This document shows positions 1 through 6,710 of a stretch of DNA of 15,345 nucleotides, piece after piece (position 1 is the stretch's first letter; each line of letters starts with the position of its first letter). Under the pieces are notes generated by a model. It saw nothing but the letters and a program-made list of their open reading frames with translations, was not told where the DNA came from and made no database searches. A program made the position numbers and the translations under genes. Source of the stretch: Caldifarciminota bacterium (lineage in GTDB: Bacteria > Hydrothermota > Hydrothermia > B15-G9 > WFZT01); contig JALSOY010000254.1 of assembly GCA_026986235.1 (NCBI GenBank), positions 1-15,345 on the forward strand, in the 5' to 3' direction.

Positions 1-1
1 A

Positions 2-166
2 TACGACCTAAGCGGAAGGAGGGTAAAGACACTGTTTAACGGTAACCTGGAAAGAGGACTTCACAGTATCGATGTCAGTGTGTCAGGATTGAGGAGCGGG
101 ATCTACTTCTATATGCTCAGAGCGGGTGAGATGGTAAAGATGAGAAAGATGATGATTTTGAGGTAA
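2..166 (+). CDS. 3' end of a secreted protein with a C-terminal T9SS/FlgD-like sorting domain (partial)
   Basis: The window opens inside a + strand reading frame; its last 54 codons run to a TAA at 164-166. The visible tail has the layout of the type A sorting domain of type IX secretion substrates and the related FlgD Ig-like fold: YDLSGRRVKTL, then a short loop, a beta strand ending SGLRSGIYFYML, and a final KMRKMMILR. In this family the domain sits at the extreme C-terminus of exported proteins and directs them through the outer membrane or onto the cell surface. The catalytic or structural part lies outside the window, so the function of the whole protein cannot be told. An intrinsic terminator starts eight bases after the stop, so this is the last gene of its transcript. 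The domain call is based on pattern recognition of the motif order. Confidence 0.8.
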   Translation, partial: YDLSGRRVKTLFNGNLERGLHSIDVSVSGLRSGIYFYMLRAGEMVKMRKMMILR

Positions 167-174
167 GTAAGTGT

Positions 175-211
175 GGGCGCCGCCCTTCGGGCGGCGCCCC
201 TTTTTATTTTT
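175..211 (+). terminator. Intrinsic terminator after the sorting-domain gene
   Basis: A perfect 10-bp GC-rich stem (GGGCGCCGCC at 175-184 with GGCGGCGCCC at 190-199) encloses a CTTCG loop and is followed by a T-rich run, TTTTTATTTTT, at 201-211. This is a textbook rho-independent terminator for the + strand gene ending at 166. Read on the minus strand it lies just after the lipoprotein gene that stops at 224, but there it has an A-run in front and no T-run behind, so it would be a weak terminator in that direction. Confidence 0.9.
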
Positions 212-223
212 CCATCCATTAAA

Positions 224-1003
224 TCAATACGAACCCAGAATAGATGTTGCCCCTCTCCCGAAGGAAAGTAGATCCGCTGTTACAACAACCCCTTCATTAT
301 CTTTTATAACATACCTCACCACACCACCGGGGACACCATCGTCTATCCACCATTCAACAGAACCGTTACCCGAGAGTGATCCATACTTAACATGTCTTGC
401 CCTGAAAGTCCCTGCCGGTACTCTCACTGTTTCAATTCCCACAGTCGCCCCCTCTATGGATTCCTTCGTGAGTTTAACAGGTTTCCCGACATAACTTCCC
501 TGTGTTACCGGAAGCTCAGCAGGTTCCTTGCTGTCAAATCTCCCCCTGAGTCTTTTGAGCTCACCCAGTCCGCTTGTAAATAGCGCCTCATAGGTGACAC
601 CTTCCCCGGGATTCTGGGATGGAACATAGGATACTCTCCACCATTCTTTTCTGTCAGGGGTTCTTTTCAAAAATGCAATTTCAAGCGTGTAAGACGACCC
701 GTCTTTACCGGTAACGATGAACTTAACCCACTCACCGGGCTGAAAGTCCCTGTTCCATATCCAGTAGCCTCCTACACCGAGGGAGTAGGAGAATACAACT
801 GGAGCCATTTGAGCAAGTACAACTGGTCCTCCCATTGTTTGTGACGGTGTAGCCGGAGGAACAGGTCGAGTCTGAGGTTGCTGGGAACCTGGTTGTATCA
901 CAACACCGGGTAACTTGGGTTTAATAACTATCTGGGGTACGACCTTTTTCCTGACACATGATGTTGTGAGAATGATAAAAATAATGGGAATAAGCTTTTT
1001 CAC
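224..1003 (-). CDS. Outer-membrane-type lipoprotein of unknown function
   Basis: A 259-residue exported lipoprotein. The N-terminus is a short lipoprotein signal: MKK, a hydrophobic stretch, then lipobox LTTSC with the lipidated cysteine at residue 16. The next residue is valine, so the E. coli inner-membrane retention signal (Asp at +2) is absent. Residues 17-60 are a proline/glutamine-rich low-complexity tether. The rest looks beta-rich, with a recognisable segment ETVRVPAGTFRARHVKY (about 191-207) followed by WWIDDGVPGGVVRYVI. A VPAGTF...W..G.VPGGVV pattern of this kind occurs in DUF3108-like and lipoprotein-carrier-like beta proteins, but I do not claim a family. A strong AGGAGGT ribosome site precedes the ATG. 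No separate promoter is evident, so it is probably co-transcribed with the lipoprotein gene that ends at 1073. Confidence 0.85.
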   Translation of the reverse strand: MKKLIPIIFIILTTSCVRKKVVPQIVIKPKLPGVVIQPGSQQPQTRPVPPATPSQTMGGPVVLAQMAPVVFSYSLGVGGYWIWNRDFQPGEWVKFIVTGKDGSSYTLEIAFLKRTPDRKEWWRVSYVPSQNPGEGVTYEALFTSGLGELKRLRGRFDSKEPAELPVTQGSYVGKPVKLTKESIEGATVGIETVRVPAGTFRARHVKYGSLSGNGSVEWWIDDGVPGGVVRYVIKDNEGVVVTADLLSFGRGATSILGSY

Positions 1004-1038
1004 AGGTTACCTCCTTTGTTAAAGGGTAGTGGGGTGTG

Positions 1039-1074
1039 GGGCGCCGAAGGCTACGCCTTCGGCGCCCATTTTTT
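1039..1074 (+). terminator. Long hairpin with a + strand T-run between the two minus-strand lipoprotein genes
   Basis: A perfect 13-bp stem (GGGCGCCGAAGGC at 1039-1051 with GCCTTCGGCGCCC at 1055-1067) has a 3-base TAC loop and is followed on the + strand by ATTTTTT. By form it is a + strand intrinsic terminator, yet no + strand gene lies upstream of it within the window after 166. On the minus strand it lies in the 69-bp gap directly after the stop codon at 1073-1075, with an A-run before it and no T-run after it. It may terminate antisense transcription, or modulate or stabilise the dicistronic lipoprotein mRNA. Its outer stem and flank resemble the terminator at 175. Confidence 0.6.
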
Positions 1075-1843
1075 ACTTTGCCGCGTTACCTACTCTCTTA
1101 TATCCCTCAAGAAGCTGGAGCGCTCCACTCAATGTCACTGAATGCTCTGTGTTGTTAACAGACACAACCTTTATCTTACCGTAATAATCATGACCTCCTG
1201 CCACAACCTTAGCCGCGTAAACGGCATTCACGGTCGCAGGAACACTTCCCACCGCAGGCTCCACAACTATGGAGTCCAGGTCCTCGTATCTGACATTTGC
1301 AATTTCAAAGAATGTAGAGTCAGGTGAGTTGGGACAGGAAGAGGTCGACTCCTGTATCCCCTTGATCAGCCCGTTCACATAAAACATGTCAACAACATCG
1401 CAGTGTCCCGTGAGAGGATAAACGAGCAGGTTCCCGTTGTTGTCCCAGCCAGCCCCTGATGGATGGGTGGTATCCGAATAGGCGAGTGCGTCGTAAAGAA
1501 CCACATTGTCTGTCTGAACAGGACGGAGATCAACGGGGTTTGTGGGATCACTGAGCAAATCCCCCTTGTAGGCCCTCACTTTGTAAATATCGTTAACAGT
1601 TACCACGATAGCGGTACTGTCTTTGTCCTCTATGGTATCAACTGCCACATTACCCTGATAGAGATAGTATCCATCAGCATCTGCCACCGCATCCCACTGG
1701 AGTTTCACAGCGTAACCGTTATTAACCACAGTCGCCGTCAGTGTACCGGGAGACTCAAGGTACTGGTTTTCCTCTGTGGTGGAGCAGGCACCAAGAACGA
1801 TGAGTCCCGTTATTAACAGTCCACTATACAGGACTTTCCTCAT
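1073..1843 (-). CDS. Lipoprotein with a fibronectin type III-like domain
   Basis: A 256-residue exported lipoprotein. The signal peptide ends in lipobox VLGAC with the lipidated cysteine at residue 20, followed by a polar linker STTEENQ. Residues about 31-107 resemble a fibronectin type III fold: SPGTLTATV, a strand with the typical LQWDAV tryptophan, ADGYYLYQ, then YKVRAYKGDLLSDPTNPVDL. The remaining ~150 residues, which contain two cysteines (PSGAGWDNNG...GHCDVVDMF and STSSCPNSP), are not recognisable. FnIII modules usually mediate protein or carbohydrate contacts on the cell surface, so a surface-binding role is only an inference. An AAGGAGGT ribosome site lies just before the ATG and a good sigma-70-type promoter lies 30-60 bp upstream. 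Confidence 0.85.
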   Translation of the reverse strand: MRKVLYSGLLITGLIVLGACSTTEENQYLESPGTLTATVVNNGYAVKLQWDAVADADGYYLYQGNVAVDTIEDKDSTAIVVTVNDIYKVRAYKGDLLSDPTNPVDLRPVQTDNVVLYDALAYSDTTHPSGAGWDNNGNLLVYPLTGHCDVVDMFYVNGLIKGIQESTSSCPNSPDSTFFEIANVRYEDLDSIVVEPAVGSVPATVNAVYAAKVVAGGHDYYGKIKVVSVNNTEHSVTLSGALQLLEGYKRVGNAAK

Positions 1844-1874
1844 GATTTACCTCCTTTTTGATTGGATTGTTCGA

Positions 1875-1903
1875 ATAATAACATTAATTTGTAAAATCTT
1901 CAA
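1875..1903 (-). promoter_or_regulatory. Sigma-70-type promoter for the lipoprotein genes
   Basis: On the minus strand TTGAAG (1903-1898) and TATTAT (1880-1875) are separated by exactly 17 bp, matching the -35 and -10 consensus at four and five of six positions. The predicted start of transcription is near 1868, giving a leader of about 25 nt that contains the AAGGAGGT ribosome site. Confidence 0.6.
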
Positions 1904-1956
1904 GCCAGGACAGGGTGGTTCAAAAAATATTTCTCGCGAGATAATTTTGCGGTTAT

Positions 1957-2090
1957 CATCCCCCTTAATCCCCCTTCTTGCGAAGGGGGTACCTCTCTCC
2001 CAAATCCCCCTTGGAGAAGGGGGAGACAGGGGGATTGAAATTTAAGCGGTAGACATCCCCCTTAATCCCCCTTCTTGCGAAGGGGGGATT
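1957..2090. repeat. CCCCCTT/AAGGGGG hairpin repeat cluster, left copy
   Basis: Three hairpin units fill most of the gap between the divergent promoters. Units at 1957-1989 and 2054-2086 are identical over 33 bp; each has CATCCCCCTTAAT followed by an 8-bp stem CCCCCTTC/GAAGGGGG with a TTGC loop. The middle unit (2003-2036) has a CCCCCTT/AAGGGGG stem with loop GGAG, nested inside a longer pairing of AATCCCCCT with AGGGGGATT. The linker before the third unit, AAGCGGTAGACAT, recurs in the cluster at 6266-6656, and a diverged version (TGCGGTTATCAT) precedes the first. None of the stems has a T-run, so they do not look like ordinary terminators. This type of dispersed palindromic repeat is common in genomes of several uncultured lineages. 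Confidence 0.85.
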
Positions 2091-2115
2091 ATTCGAAAAC
2101 CCTCCATTATCGGGT

Positions 2116-2145
2116 TTGACAGTTAGTTTGGATACAGAATATTTT
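2116..2145 (+). promoter_or_regulatory. Promoter of the ABC/GldG operon
   Basis: A perfect TTGACA -35 box (2116-2121) is followed after 18 bp by TATTTT (2140-2145), a four-of-six match to the -10 consensus. Transcription would start near 2152, leaving a leader of about 25 nt with the ribosome site GGGGGAG (2165-2171) ahead of the ATG at 2177. Confidence 0.55.
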
Positions 2146-2176
2146 AATAATCCAATCCTTTCCCGGGGGAGAAGCG

Positions 2177-3121
2177 ATGATTGAGGTCAGGAATCTTGTG
2201 AAAAGCTACGGGTATATCAAAGCACTCGACGATGTAAGCTTTGAGGTCAGACGGGGAGAAATCGTCGGGTTTCTCGGTCCCAACGGAGCCGGCAAAACCA
2301 CGACCATGCGGATAATAACAGGTTACATCTACCCTGATTCAGGTGATGTCCTCGTTCGGGGTAAAAGCGTGGTTCAGGATCCCATAGAGGTGAAAAGGAG
2401 CATTGGTTACCTCCCGGAGGATAACCCGCTGTACGATGACATGGAGGTCCTCGAGTACCTGCAGTTCATTGGAGAGGCCCGTGGACTTAAAGGCTCGAAA
2501 CTCAAAGACGCCCTCGACAGAGTTGTCACCACAGTTGACATAAATCATGTTGTTTACAGACCCATAGGTGAGCTTTCCAAAGGCTACAGGCAGAGAGTGG
2601 GTCTTGCCCAGGCTCTCATCCACGATCCAGAAATCCTTATTCTCGATGAGCCCACCACAGGACTGGATCCCACTCAAATCGTGGAGATAAGAAGCCTTAT
2701 AAAGGATCTTGGAAAAGAGAAAACTCTTATCATCTCCACCCACATACTGCCTGAGGCTCAGGCCACTTCCACCAGAATTCTTATAATCAATCGCGGAAAG
2801 ATCGTTGCCTCTGGAGCTCCGGAAGAACTAACCCAACTCGCAAGAGGAGATCATTCAATCCACTTCGTTGTGAAGATCGGTTCACCCGAACAGGTTGCAG
2901 GTATCCTTGATCAGACGCCATGGATTGAGGCCCATACTTACAGGATCAGGGATAACGGTGAAGTTGAATTTGTCATCAGGCCGAAAGGTGGAGAAGACAT
3001 AAGAGAAAGGTTGTTCCTGCTTGCCAGAGAAAATGACTGGATACTTCTTGAAATGTGGAGAGAAAAGGCCACCCTTGAAGATGTCTTCCTGTCACTGATA
3101 ACCGAGGAGGTACCATCATGA
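2177..3121 (+). CDS. ABC transporter ATP-binding protein (GldA-like)
   Basis: A 314-residue ATPase subunit that would hydrolyse ATP on the cytoplasmic side to drive the membrane partner encoded next. All the key ABC motifs are intact: Walker A GPNGAGKTT (34-42), signature LSKGYRQR (133-140), Walker B ILILDEP (153-159) with the D-loop GLDP, and the switch histidine in STHIL (187-191). The segment where the Q-loop is expected reads GYLPEDNPLY (77-86), with Glu where many ABC proteins have Gln; I believe this is normal for the GldA-like branch. The C-terminal ~100 residues after the ATPase core are an accessory domain seen in ABC-2 export ATPases. Its stop overlaps the permease start by 4 bp (ATGA), indicating translational coupling. 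In Flavobacterium, GldA pairs with GldF and GldG, but similar modules are widespread in non-gliding bacteria, so a gliding role is not implied. Confidence 0.93.
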   Translation: MIEVRNLVKSYGYIKALDDVSFEVRRGEIVGFLGPNGAGKTTTMRIITGYIYPDSGDVLVRGKSVVQDPIEVKRSIGYLPEDNPLYDDMEVLEYLQFIGEARGLKGSKLKDALDRVVTTVDINHVVYRPIGELSKGYRQRVGLAQALIHDPEILILDEPTTGLDPTQIVEIRSLIKDLGKEKTLIISTHILPEAQATSTRILIINRGKIVASGAPEELTQLARGDHSIHFVVKIGSPEQVAGILDQTPWIEAHTYRIRDNGEVEFVIRPKGGEDIRERLFLLARENDWILLEMWREKATLEDVFLSLITEEVPS

Positions 3122-3819
3122 TTGCAGTGATGAAAAAAGAACTCAAATCCTACTACAATTCCACCATGGGATACATTATTACAGTCGTATTCCTTGGACT
3201 AACATCCTGGCTGTTTTTCAAAACATTTTTCCTCTACGGCGAAGCGACGATGAGACCTTATTTCAACATGTTACCGGTCATCTTCATGCTTTTTATGCCT
3301 GCCATAACCATGAGACAGTGGGCAGAGGAGAGGAAACTGGGCACAATTGAAGTGCTCTTTACCCTTCCCTTGAAAGATCTTGAAATACTCCTCGGGAAGT
3401 ACTTTGCAAGCATCTTATTCCTTGTAGTCATTCTGGTTCTCACCTTAACCATCCCGATTTCCATCGCATTAATTGGTTCACCCGATCCCGGTGAGATAAT
3501 TTCCGGGTATTTCGGCGCTATTTTGCTTGGCGGCGCCTACCTTGCAATAGGCCTGTTCGCCTCCAGCCTCACATCAAGCCAGATCGTTGCCTTCATCCTG
3601 GGTCTGCTTTTCAGCTTCGTCCTCTTTATCGTGGGAGAATCCTTTGTGACAGTAACGCTTCCACCTGCCATTGCTCCACTCGTCCGTTACTTCGGCCTGG
3701 GCTATCACTTCGATTCCATCGCCCGTGGTGTTATTGACCTCCGTGATGTACTCTACTACCTCACAGTTATCGTAACTTTCCTGTACCTCACTTACATCGT
3801 TATAAAGGAGAGGAGATAA
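3118..3819 (+). CDS. gldF: ABC-2 type permease (GldF-like)
   Basis: A 233-residue integral membrane subunit. About six hydrophobic segments can be seen, around residues 17-38, 50-64, 95-119, 128-150, 154-175 and 211-229. The conserved GldF-family loop EERKLGTIEVLFTLPLKD (70-87) follows the second membrane segment; in this family it is thought to contact the ATPase. The length matches typical GldF proteins (about 240). A very strong GAGGAGGT ribosome site precedes the ATG, and the gene overlaps the ATPase gene by 4 bp and is separated from the GldG-like gene by one base. The substrate is unknown. The symbol follows family resemblance and gene order; a motility function has not been shown here. 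Confidence 0.88.
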   Translation: MIAVMKKELKSYYNSTMGYIITVVFLGLTSWLFFKTFFLYGEATMRPYFNMLPVIFMLFMPAITMRQWAEERKLGTIEVLFTLPLKDLEILLGKYFASILFLVVILVLTLTIPISIALIGSPDPGEIISGYFGAILLGGAYLAIGLFASSLTSSQIVAFILGLLFSFVLFIVGESFVTVTLPPAIAPLVRYFGLGYHFDSIARGVIDLRDVLYYLTVIVTFLYLTYIVIKERR

Positions 3820-3820
3820 G

Positions 3821-5338
3821 ATGAAACGGAAAGAACTTGCCAGAGAGATCGCAAGCCTGATACTTATCCTCTTTATTCTGATCGTTGCCAACTTTATTTT
3901 CACGAGAGTGCTCGTCAGAGTTGATCTTACAAGAAACAAAATTTACTCCCTGTCAAACGCGTCAAGAAAAGCGGTCTCCAGACTCGACGACATCATGATT
4001 GTGAAAGTTTACATGAGCGAGAAACTCCCCCCAACCCTTATGCCCATCAAAGAGAGGGTTTCAGATTTACTTGAAGAATACAGGGCCTACTCACACGGAA
4101 ACCTCAGGATAGAATTTATCGACCCGGCCAAAAATCCAAAGATTGAACAGGAAGTGAGGTCTCTTGGCATCCCCGCAGTTGAAATGAACATACTCGAAAA
4201 AGACAGGCTACAGGTGGTCAAGGGCTACCTCGGAATGGCCATTTTTTACCTTGATAAGCACGAAGTCATCCCGGTCATACAGAGCACCGACGATCTCGAG
4301 TATCAGATTACATCCAGAATCCTGAAACTGACAGAGAATCGTTCCCGTGTCGTTGGATTCCTCGTAAAGGGTGGGAATCACGACCTTTATGGGGACTACG
4401 AAACTGTCAGAAAAAGGGTTGAACAGGAATTTAAACTCGTGGAGATAGACTCCACTATTCCGGATACCCTCGATGTGCTCGTGGTTGCGGGAATATCGAA
4501 ACTGGATACCGCCACCCTTTACAGGATAGACCAGTACATCATGCACGGAGGCAAGGCCATTCTCCTCGTTGACGGTGTGGATGTCAACGGTCTCAGGGCC
4601 GTTGGTGTGCCGGAGAACAAACTCGACCTTGTAAGTTATGGCGTAAAGATCTCACAGAACCTCGTTCTCGATGTCTCAAACGAACTTGCCCCCTTCAGCT
4701 CCGGTGTAATGAGATTTATCGTCCCCTATCCCTTCTGGGTAAAGGTAAGAAACTTTGACAGGGAGAATCCCATCGTGAGTAAACTGAATTCTCTCGTACT
4801 TCCCTGGACGAGCGGCCTTGAGATCAAAGAGGATTCTTCGGCCCAATATACCGTCAAAATCCTCGCAAAGAGTACAAAACAGAGCTGGGAGCAGAAAAAC
4901 TTCTTCGTCCTGTCACCGGACTTTATCAAAGTCCCTGAGAAGAACAGGCTCACGCAGTTCAACCTCGTGGCACTGGTACGGGGCAGGGTTCCCTCCACAT
5001 TTGGCAATACTCCGCCGGAAGGATTTGATTCCACCAGACATGTTTCTCTCAGCGATTCCACCCTGCTCCTTGTAGTTGGAAACTCCCGGTTTCTGCAGAA
5101 TCCTTTTGCCGGTAGCTTTAAAGAGAACCTGGTCTTCTTTATGAACGCACTGGATTACATGAGCTTTGGCAACGAGCTCATTGATGTGAGAACAAAAGTG
5201 CTGACTGAAAGGCCTATTGCACAGCTCAGCGACGCCGCCAGAACCCTGATTAGACTTGTAAATATCGTCTTTGTGCCCCTTGTAGTGGTTATTTTCGGTC
5301 TCGTCAGATATTCAATAAGGAGAAAGAGAAGGAGGTAA
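3821..5338 (+). CDS. gldG: GldG-like ABC transporter auxiliary protein
   Basis: A 505-residue membrane-anchored protein. Residues 9-31 form an N-terminal membrane helix, followed by the family hallmark DLTRNKIYSLSNASRKAV (35-52). The large middle part is a periplasmic domain of the type found in ABC-auxiliary proteins, including a segment resembling the GldG/IFT52 domain: DVLVVAGISKL then IDQYIMHGGKAILLVDG (237-253). A second hydrophobic helix near 478-497 (NIVFVPLVVVIFGLVRY) precedes a very basic tail, RRKRRR. The layout of two helices with a large extracytoplasmic domain matches GldG (about 500-560 residues). It would form a complex with the preceding ATPase and permease. The ribosome site GGAGAGGAG lies just upstream, and the DUF4340 gene follows after 3 bp. 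Confidence 0.9.
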   Translation: MKRKELAREIASLILILFILIVANFIFTRVLVRVDLTRNKIYSLSNASRKAVSRLDDIMIVKVYMSEKLPPTLMPIKERVSDLLEEYRAYSHGNLRIEFIDPAKNPKIEQEVRSLGIPAVEMNILEKDRLQVVKGYLGMAIFYLDKHEVIPVIQSTDDLEYQITSRILKLTENRSRVVGFLVKGGNHDLYGDYETVRKRVEQEFKLVEIDSTIPDTLDVLVVAGISKLDTATLYRIDQYIMHGGKAILLVDGVDVNGLRAVGVPENKLDLVSYGVKISQNLVLDVSNELAPFSSGVMRFIVPYPFWVKVRNFDRENPIVSKLNSLVLPWTSGLEIKEDSSAQYTVKILAKSTKQSWEQKNFFVLSPDFIKVPEKNRLTQFNLVALVRGRVPSTFGNTPPEGFDSTRHVSLSDSTLLLVVGNSRFLQNPFAGSFKENLVFFMNALDYMSFGNELIDVRTKVLTERPIAQLSDAARTLIRLVNIVFVPLVVVIFGLVRYSIRRKRRR

Positions 5339-5341
5339 ACC

Positions 5342-6244
5342 ATGAAAAAACTCATAATCCTCGCAGCGATACTTGTCGTCCTCGTGGTTGTCGCTCTTGT
5401 AGTCCAGAAAAACTGGAAGTCACGGAGAAGTTATAAAGAAAACTCTCCTATACCCTCCAGTGTGACAGAAGATGTCATTACAAGGCTCGAAATCATAAAT
5501 GGCAGGGATACGGTCGAGGTCAGAAAAACAGACGGCAAATGGGTGGTTATGGTTGACGGAGAGCCAAAGGAGGCAAACCAGAGCCTGGTAGAAAAAAGAC
5601 TCAAGATCCTCGTTAATTTGAAGGGAGAGGTTGTATCTAAGAATCCCAAAAATTACGAAAGGTTCGGAGTTACTGAAAATTCCCACAGGGTGATCGCATA
5701 TAACGGAAATCAAAAACTCGTGGAACTTTACCTCGGCAACACGGGACCGACATTCTCCTCCACCTATGTGAGAAACCCAGAAATGAAAGAGGTTTTTCTC
5801 GTGAAATCTTACCTCAAAAGTCCCTTTACATCCAGTATAGAAGGGTGGCGAGAGAGAAGAATTTTCCTCTTTAAGGCAGACAGTATAGTAAGACTCGCCT
5901 ACATTACCGGAAAAGATACACTTTCAGCAGAAAGGGAGGACACAACCTGGAAGTTCAGGGGCGATACTTCGGCGCTGAAAAATGCAATCAACACCATACG
6001 CGCCCTTTCCGCCATGGACTTCGTGGATACCCTCACGCCTGAACAAACGGGACTGGATAAACCACGAGAGGTTTTTGAGTTAACTCTCAAAGACGGATCA
6101 ACATACAGGCTCCTGGTAGGGAAAAAGAGAGATAAAAACTCGGTATATGTGAAGCGCGAGGATAAGGACCAGATTTATGTGATCTCTAACTATCAGTTAA
6201 AACGACTTAGAGATCCCTTCAGGAAAAAGAGTAAAAAACGATAA
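5342..6244 (+). CDS. DUF4340 protein, membrane-anchored partner of the GldFG-type ABC module
   Basis: A 300-residue protein with an N-terminal membrane helix (residues 3-22) and a predicted extracytoplasmic remainder. It appears to hold two copies of one module. The first runs about 45-155 (GKWVVMVDG, then a helical SLVEKRLKILVNL stretch, YERFGV, KLVELYLGNTG, VFLVKSYL); the second runs about 182-287 (TTWKFRGDTSAL, NTIRALSAMDFVD, TGLDKPREVFELTLKDG, YRLLVGKK, IYVISNYQL). DUF4340 proteins regularly follow gldG-like genes, as here with a 3-bp gap and an AAGGAGGT ribosome site, so it probably belongs to the same transport complex. Its molecular function is unknown. It is the last gene of the operon; no terminator with a T-run follows, only the repeat cluster. 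Confidence 0.88.
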   Translation: MKKLIILAAILVVLVVVALVVQKNWKSRRSYKENSPIPSSVTEDVITRLEIINGRDTVEVRKTDGKWVVMVDGEPKEANQSLVEKRLKILVNLKGEVVSKNPKNYERFGVTENSHRVIAYNGNQKLVELYLGNTGPTFSSTYVRNPEMKEVFLVKSYLKSPFTSSIEGWRERRIFLFKADSIVRLAYITGKDTLSAEREDTTWKFRGDTSALKNAINTIRALSAMDFVDTLTPEQTGLDKPREVFELTLKDGSTYRLLVGKKRDKNSVYVKREDKDQIYVISNYQLKRLRDPFRKKSKKR

Positions 6245-6265
6245 TCCCTGCCAGGAAAATAGAAA

Positions 6266-6656
6266 AATCCCCCTTTGAAAAAGGGGGATTCAGGGGGATT
6301 CTCAAATTCCCCCTGATGAAGGGGGTCATCCTCTCCCAGAATCCCCCTTGGAGAAGGGGAACTCTCGTCTTTCTCAAAGTCCCCCTTGGTGAAGGGGGAT
6401 TATCCTCTCTCAGAATCCCCCTTGGAGAAGGGGAACTCTCGTCTTTCTCAAAATCCCCCTTGGTGAAGGGGGATACAGGGGGATTGAAATTAAGCGGTAA
6501 ACATCCCCCTTAATCCCCCCTTCTGAAGAAGGGGGACTTTGGTCTTTTCAAGCGGTAAACATCCCCCTTTGTCCCCCTTCTGAAGAAGGGGGATCGGGGT
6601 TCCCTCAATCCCCATTTCCAAAAGGATTCTCAAAATCCCCCTGGCAGAAGGGGTTA
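6266..6656. repeat. CCCCCTT/AAGGGGG hairpin repeat cluster, right copy
   Basis: About nine hairpin units stand in roughly 390 bp of otherwise gene-free DNA. Stems include 6266-6276 with 6280-6290 (11 bp, loop GAA), 6309-6325, 6343-6359, 6381-6397, 6417-6433, 6455-6472, 6516-6523 with 6528-6535 (loop TGAA), 6573-6580 with 6585-6592 (loop TGAA), and a degenerate unit at 6637-6653. The linker AAGCGGTAAACAT occurs twice (6492-6504 and 6550-6562) and again in near-identical form at 2043-2056 in the left cluster. The same block order, ACAGGGGGATTGAAATT then AAGCGGTA then ACATCCCCCTTAATCCCCC, is found at 2026-2071 and 6475-6519. No unit carries a T-run. An open frame at 6316-6513 is only the repeat translated (PLGEGG-like peptides) and is not a gene. 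Confidence 0.9.
6328..6475. repeat. 74-bp tandem duplication within the repeat cluster
   Basis: Positions 6328-6401 and 6402-6475 are direct copies with a 74-bp period. Inside the copies I count two differences (C at 6336 against T at 6410, G at 6379 against A at 6453), plus the last base. Each copy holds two hairpin units and the linker GAACTCTCGTCTTTCTCAAA. The high identity suggests a recent duplication, by slippage or unequal exchange. Confidence 0.9.
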
Positions 6657-6685
6657 CCTGACTTTTCTGAGGGGTGCTTGTTGTC

Positions 6686-6703
6686 CTGAATTTCAGAAAA
6701 TTC
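6686..6703. promoter_or_regulatory. Small inverted repeat upstream of the proS promoter (possible operator)
   Basis: GAATTT (6688-6693) and AAATTC (6698-6703) form 6-bp inverted arms around CAGA, and overlap a second small palindrome, CTGAATTTCAG (6686-6696). The element ends 7 bp before the -35 box of the proS promoter, in an A/T-rich stretch. It could be an activator site or UP-like sequence, but such short palindromes also arise by chance. Confidence 0.2.
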
Positions 6704-6710
6704 CCAAAAA

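Noticed and set aside
171..494. 107-codon + strand open frame after the first gene
   Set aside because: It starts inside the terminator hairpin and runs antisense to the lipoprotein gene, with a low-complexity translation.
1776..2045. Open frame of 89 codons on the + strand ending in IPLGEGG
   Set aside because: It begins antisense inside the lipoprotein gene, crosses that gene's promoter and ends in the repeat cluster, so it is not a plausible gene.
2177..6244. Full gliding-motility locus
   Set aside because: Only GldA/F/G-like and DUF4340 genes are present; the other gld and spr genes are absent from the window, and these ABC modules are common in non-gliding bacteria.
6245..6300. Terminator for the DUF4340 gene
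   Set aside because: The first hairpin after the stop (6266-6290) is strong, but it is followed by CAGGGGGATT and not by a T-run, so it does not meet the usual criterion.
6316..6513. Open frame of 65 codons with PLGEGG/PLVKGD-like repeats
   Set aside because: It is the CCCCCTT hairpin repeat read as protein; the periodic peptide comes only from the DNA repeat, and there is no convincing ribosome site.
6266..6656. Possible CRISPR array
   Set aside because: The repeats are short palindromic hairpins at irregular spacing, with linkers that are themselves repeated rather than unique spacers, and there are no cas genes nearby.
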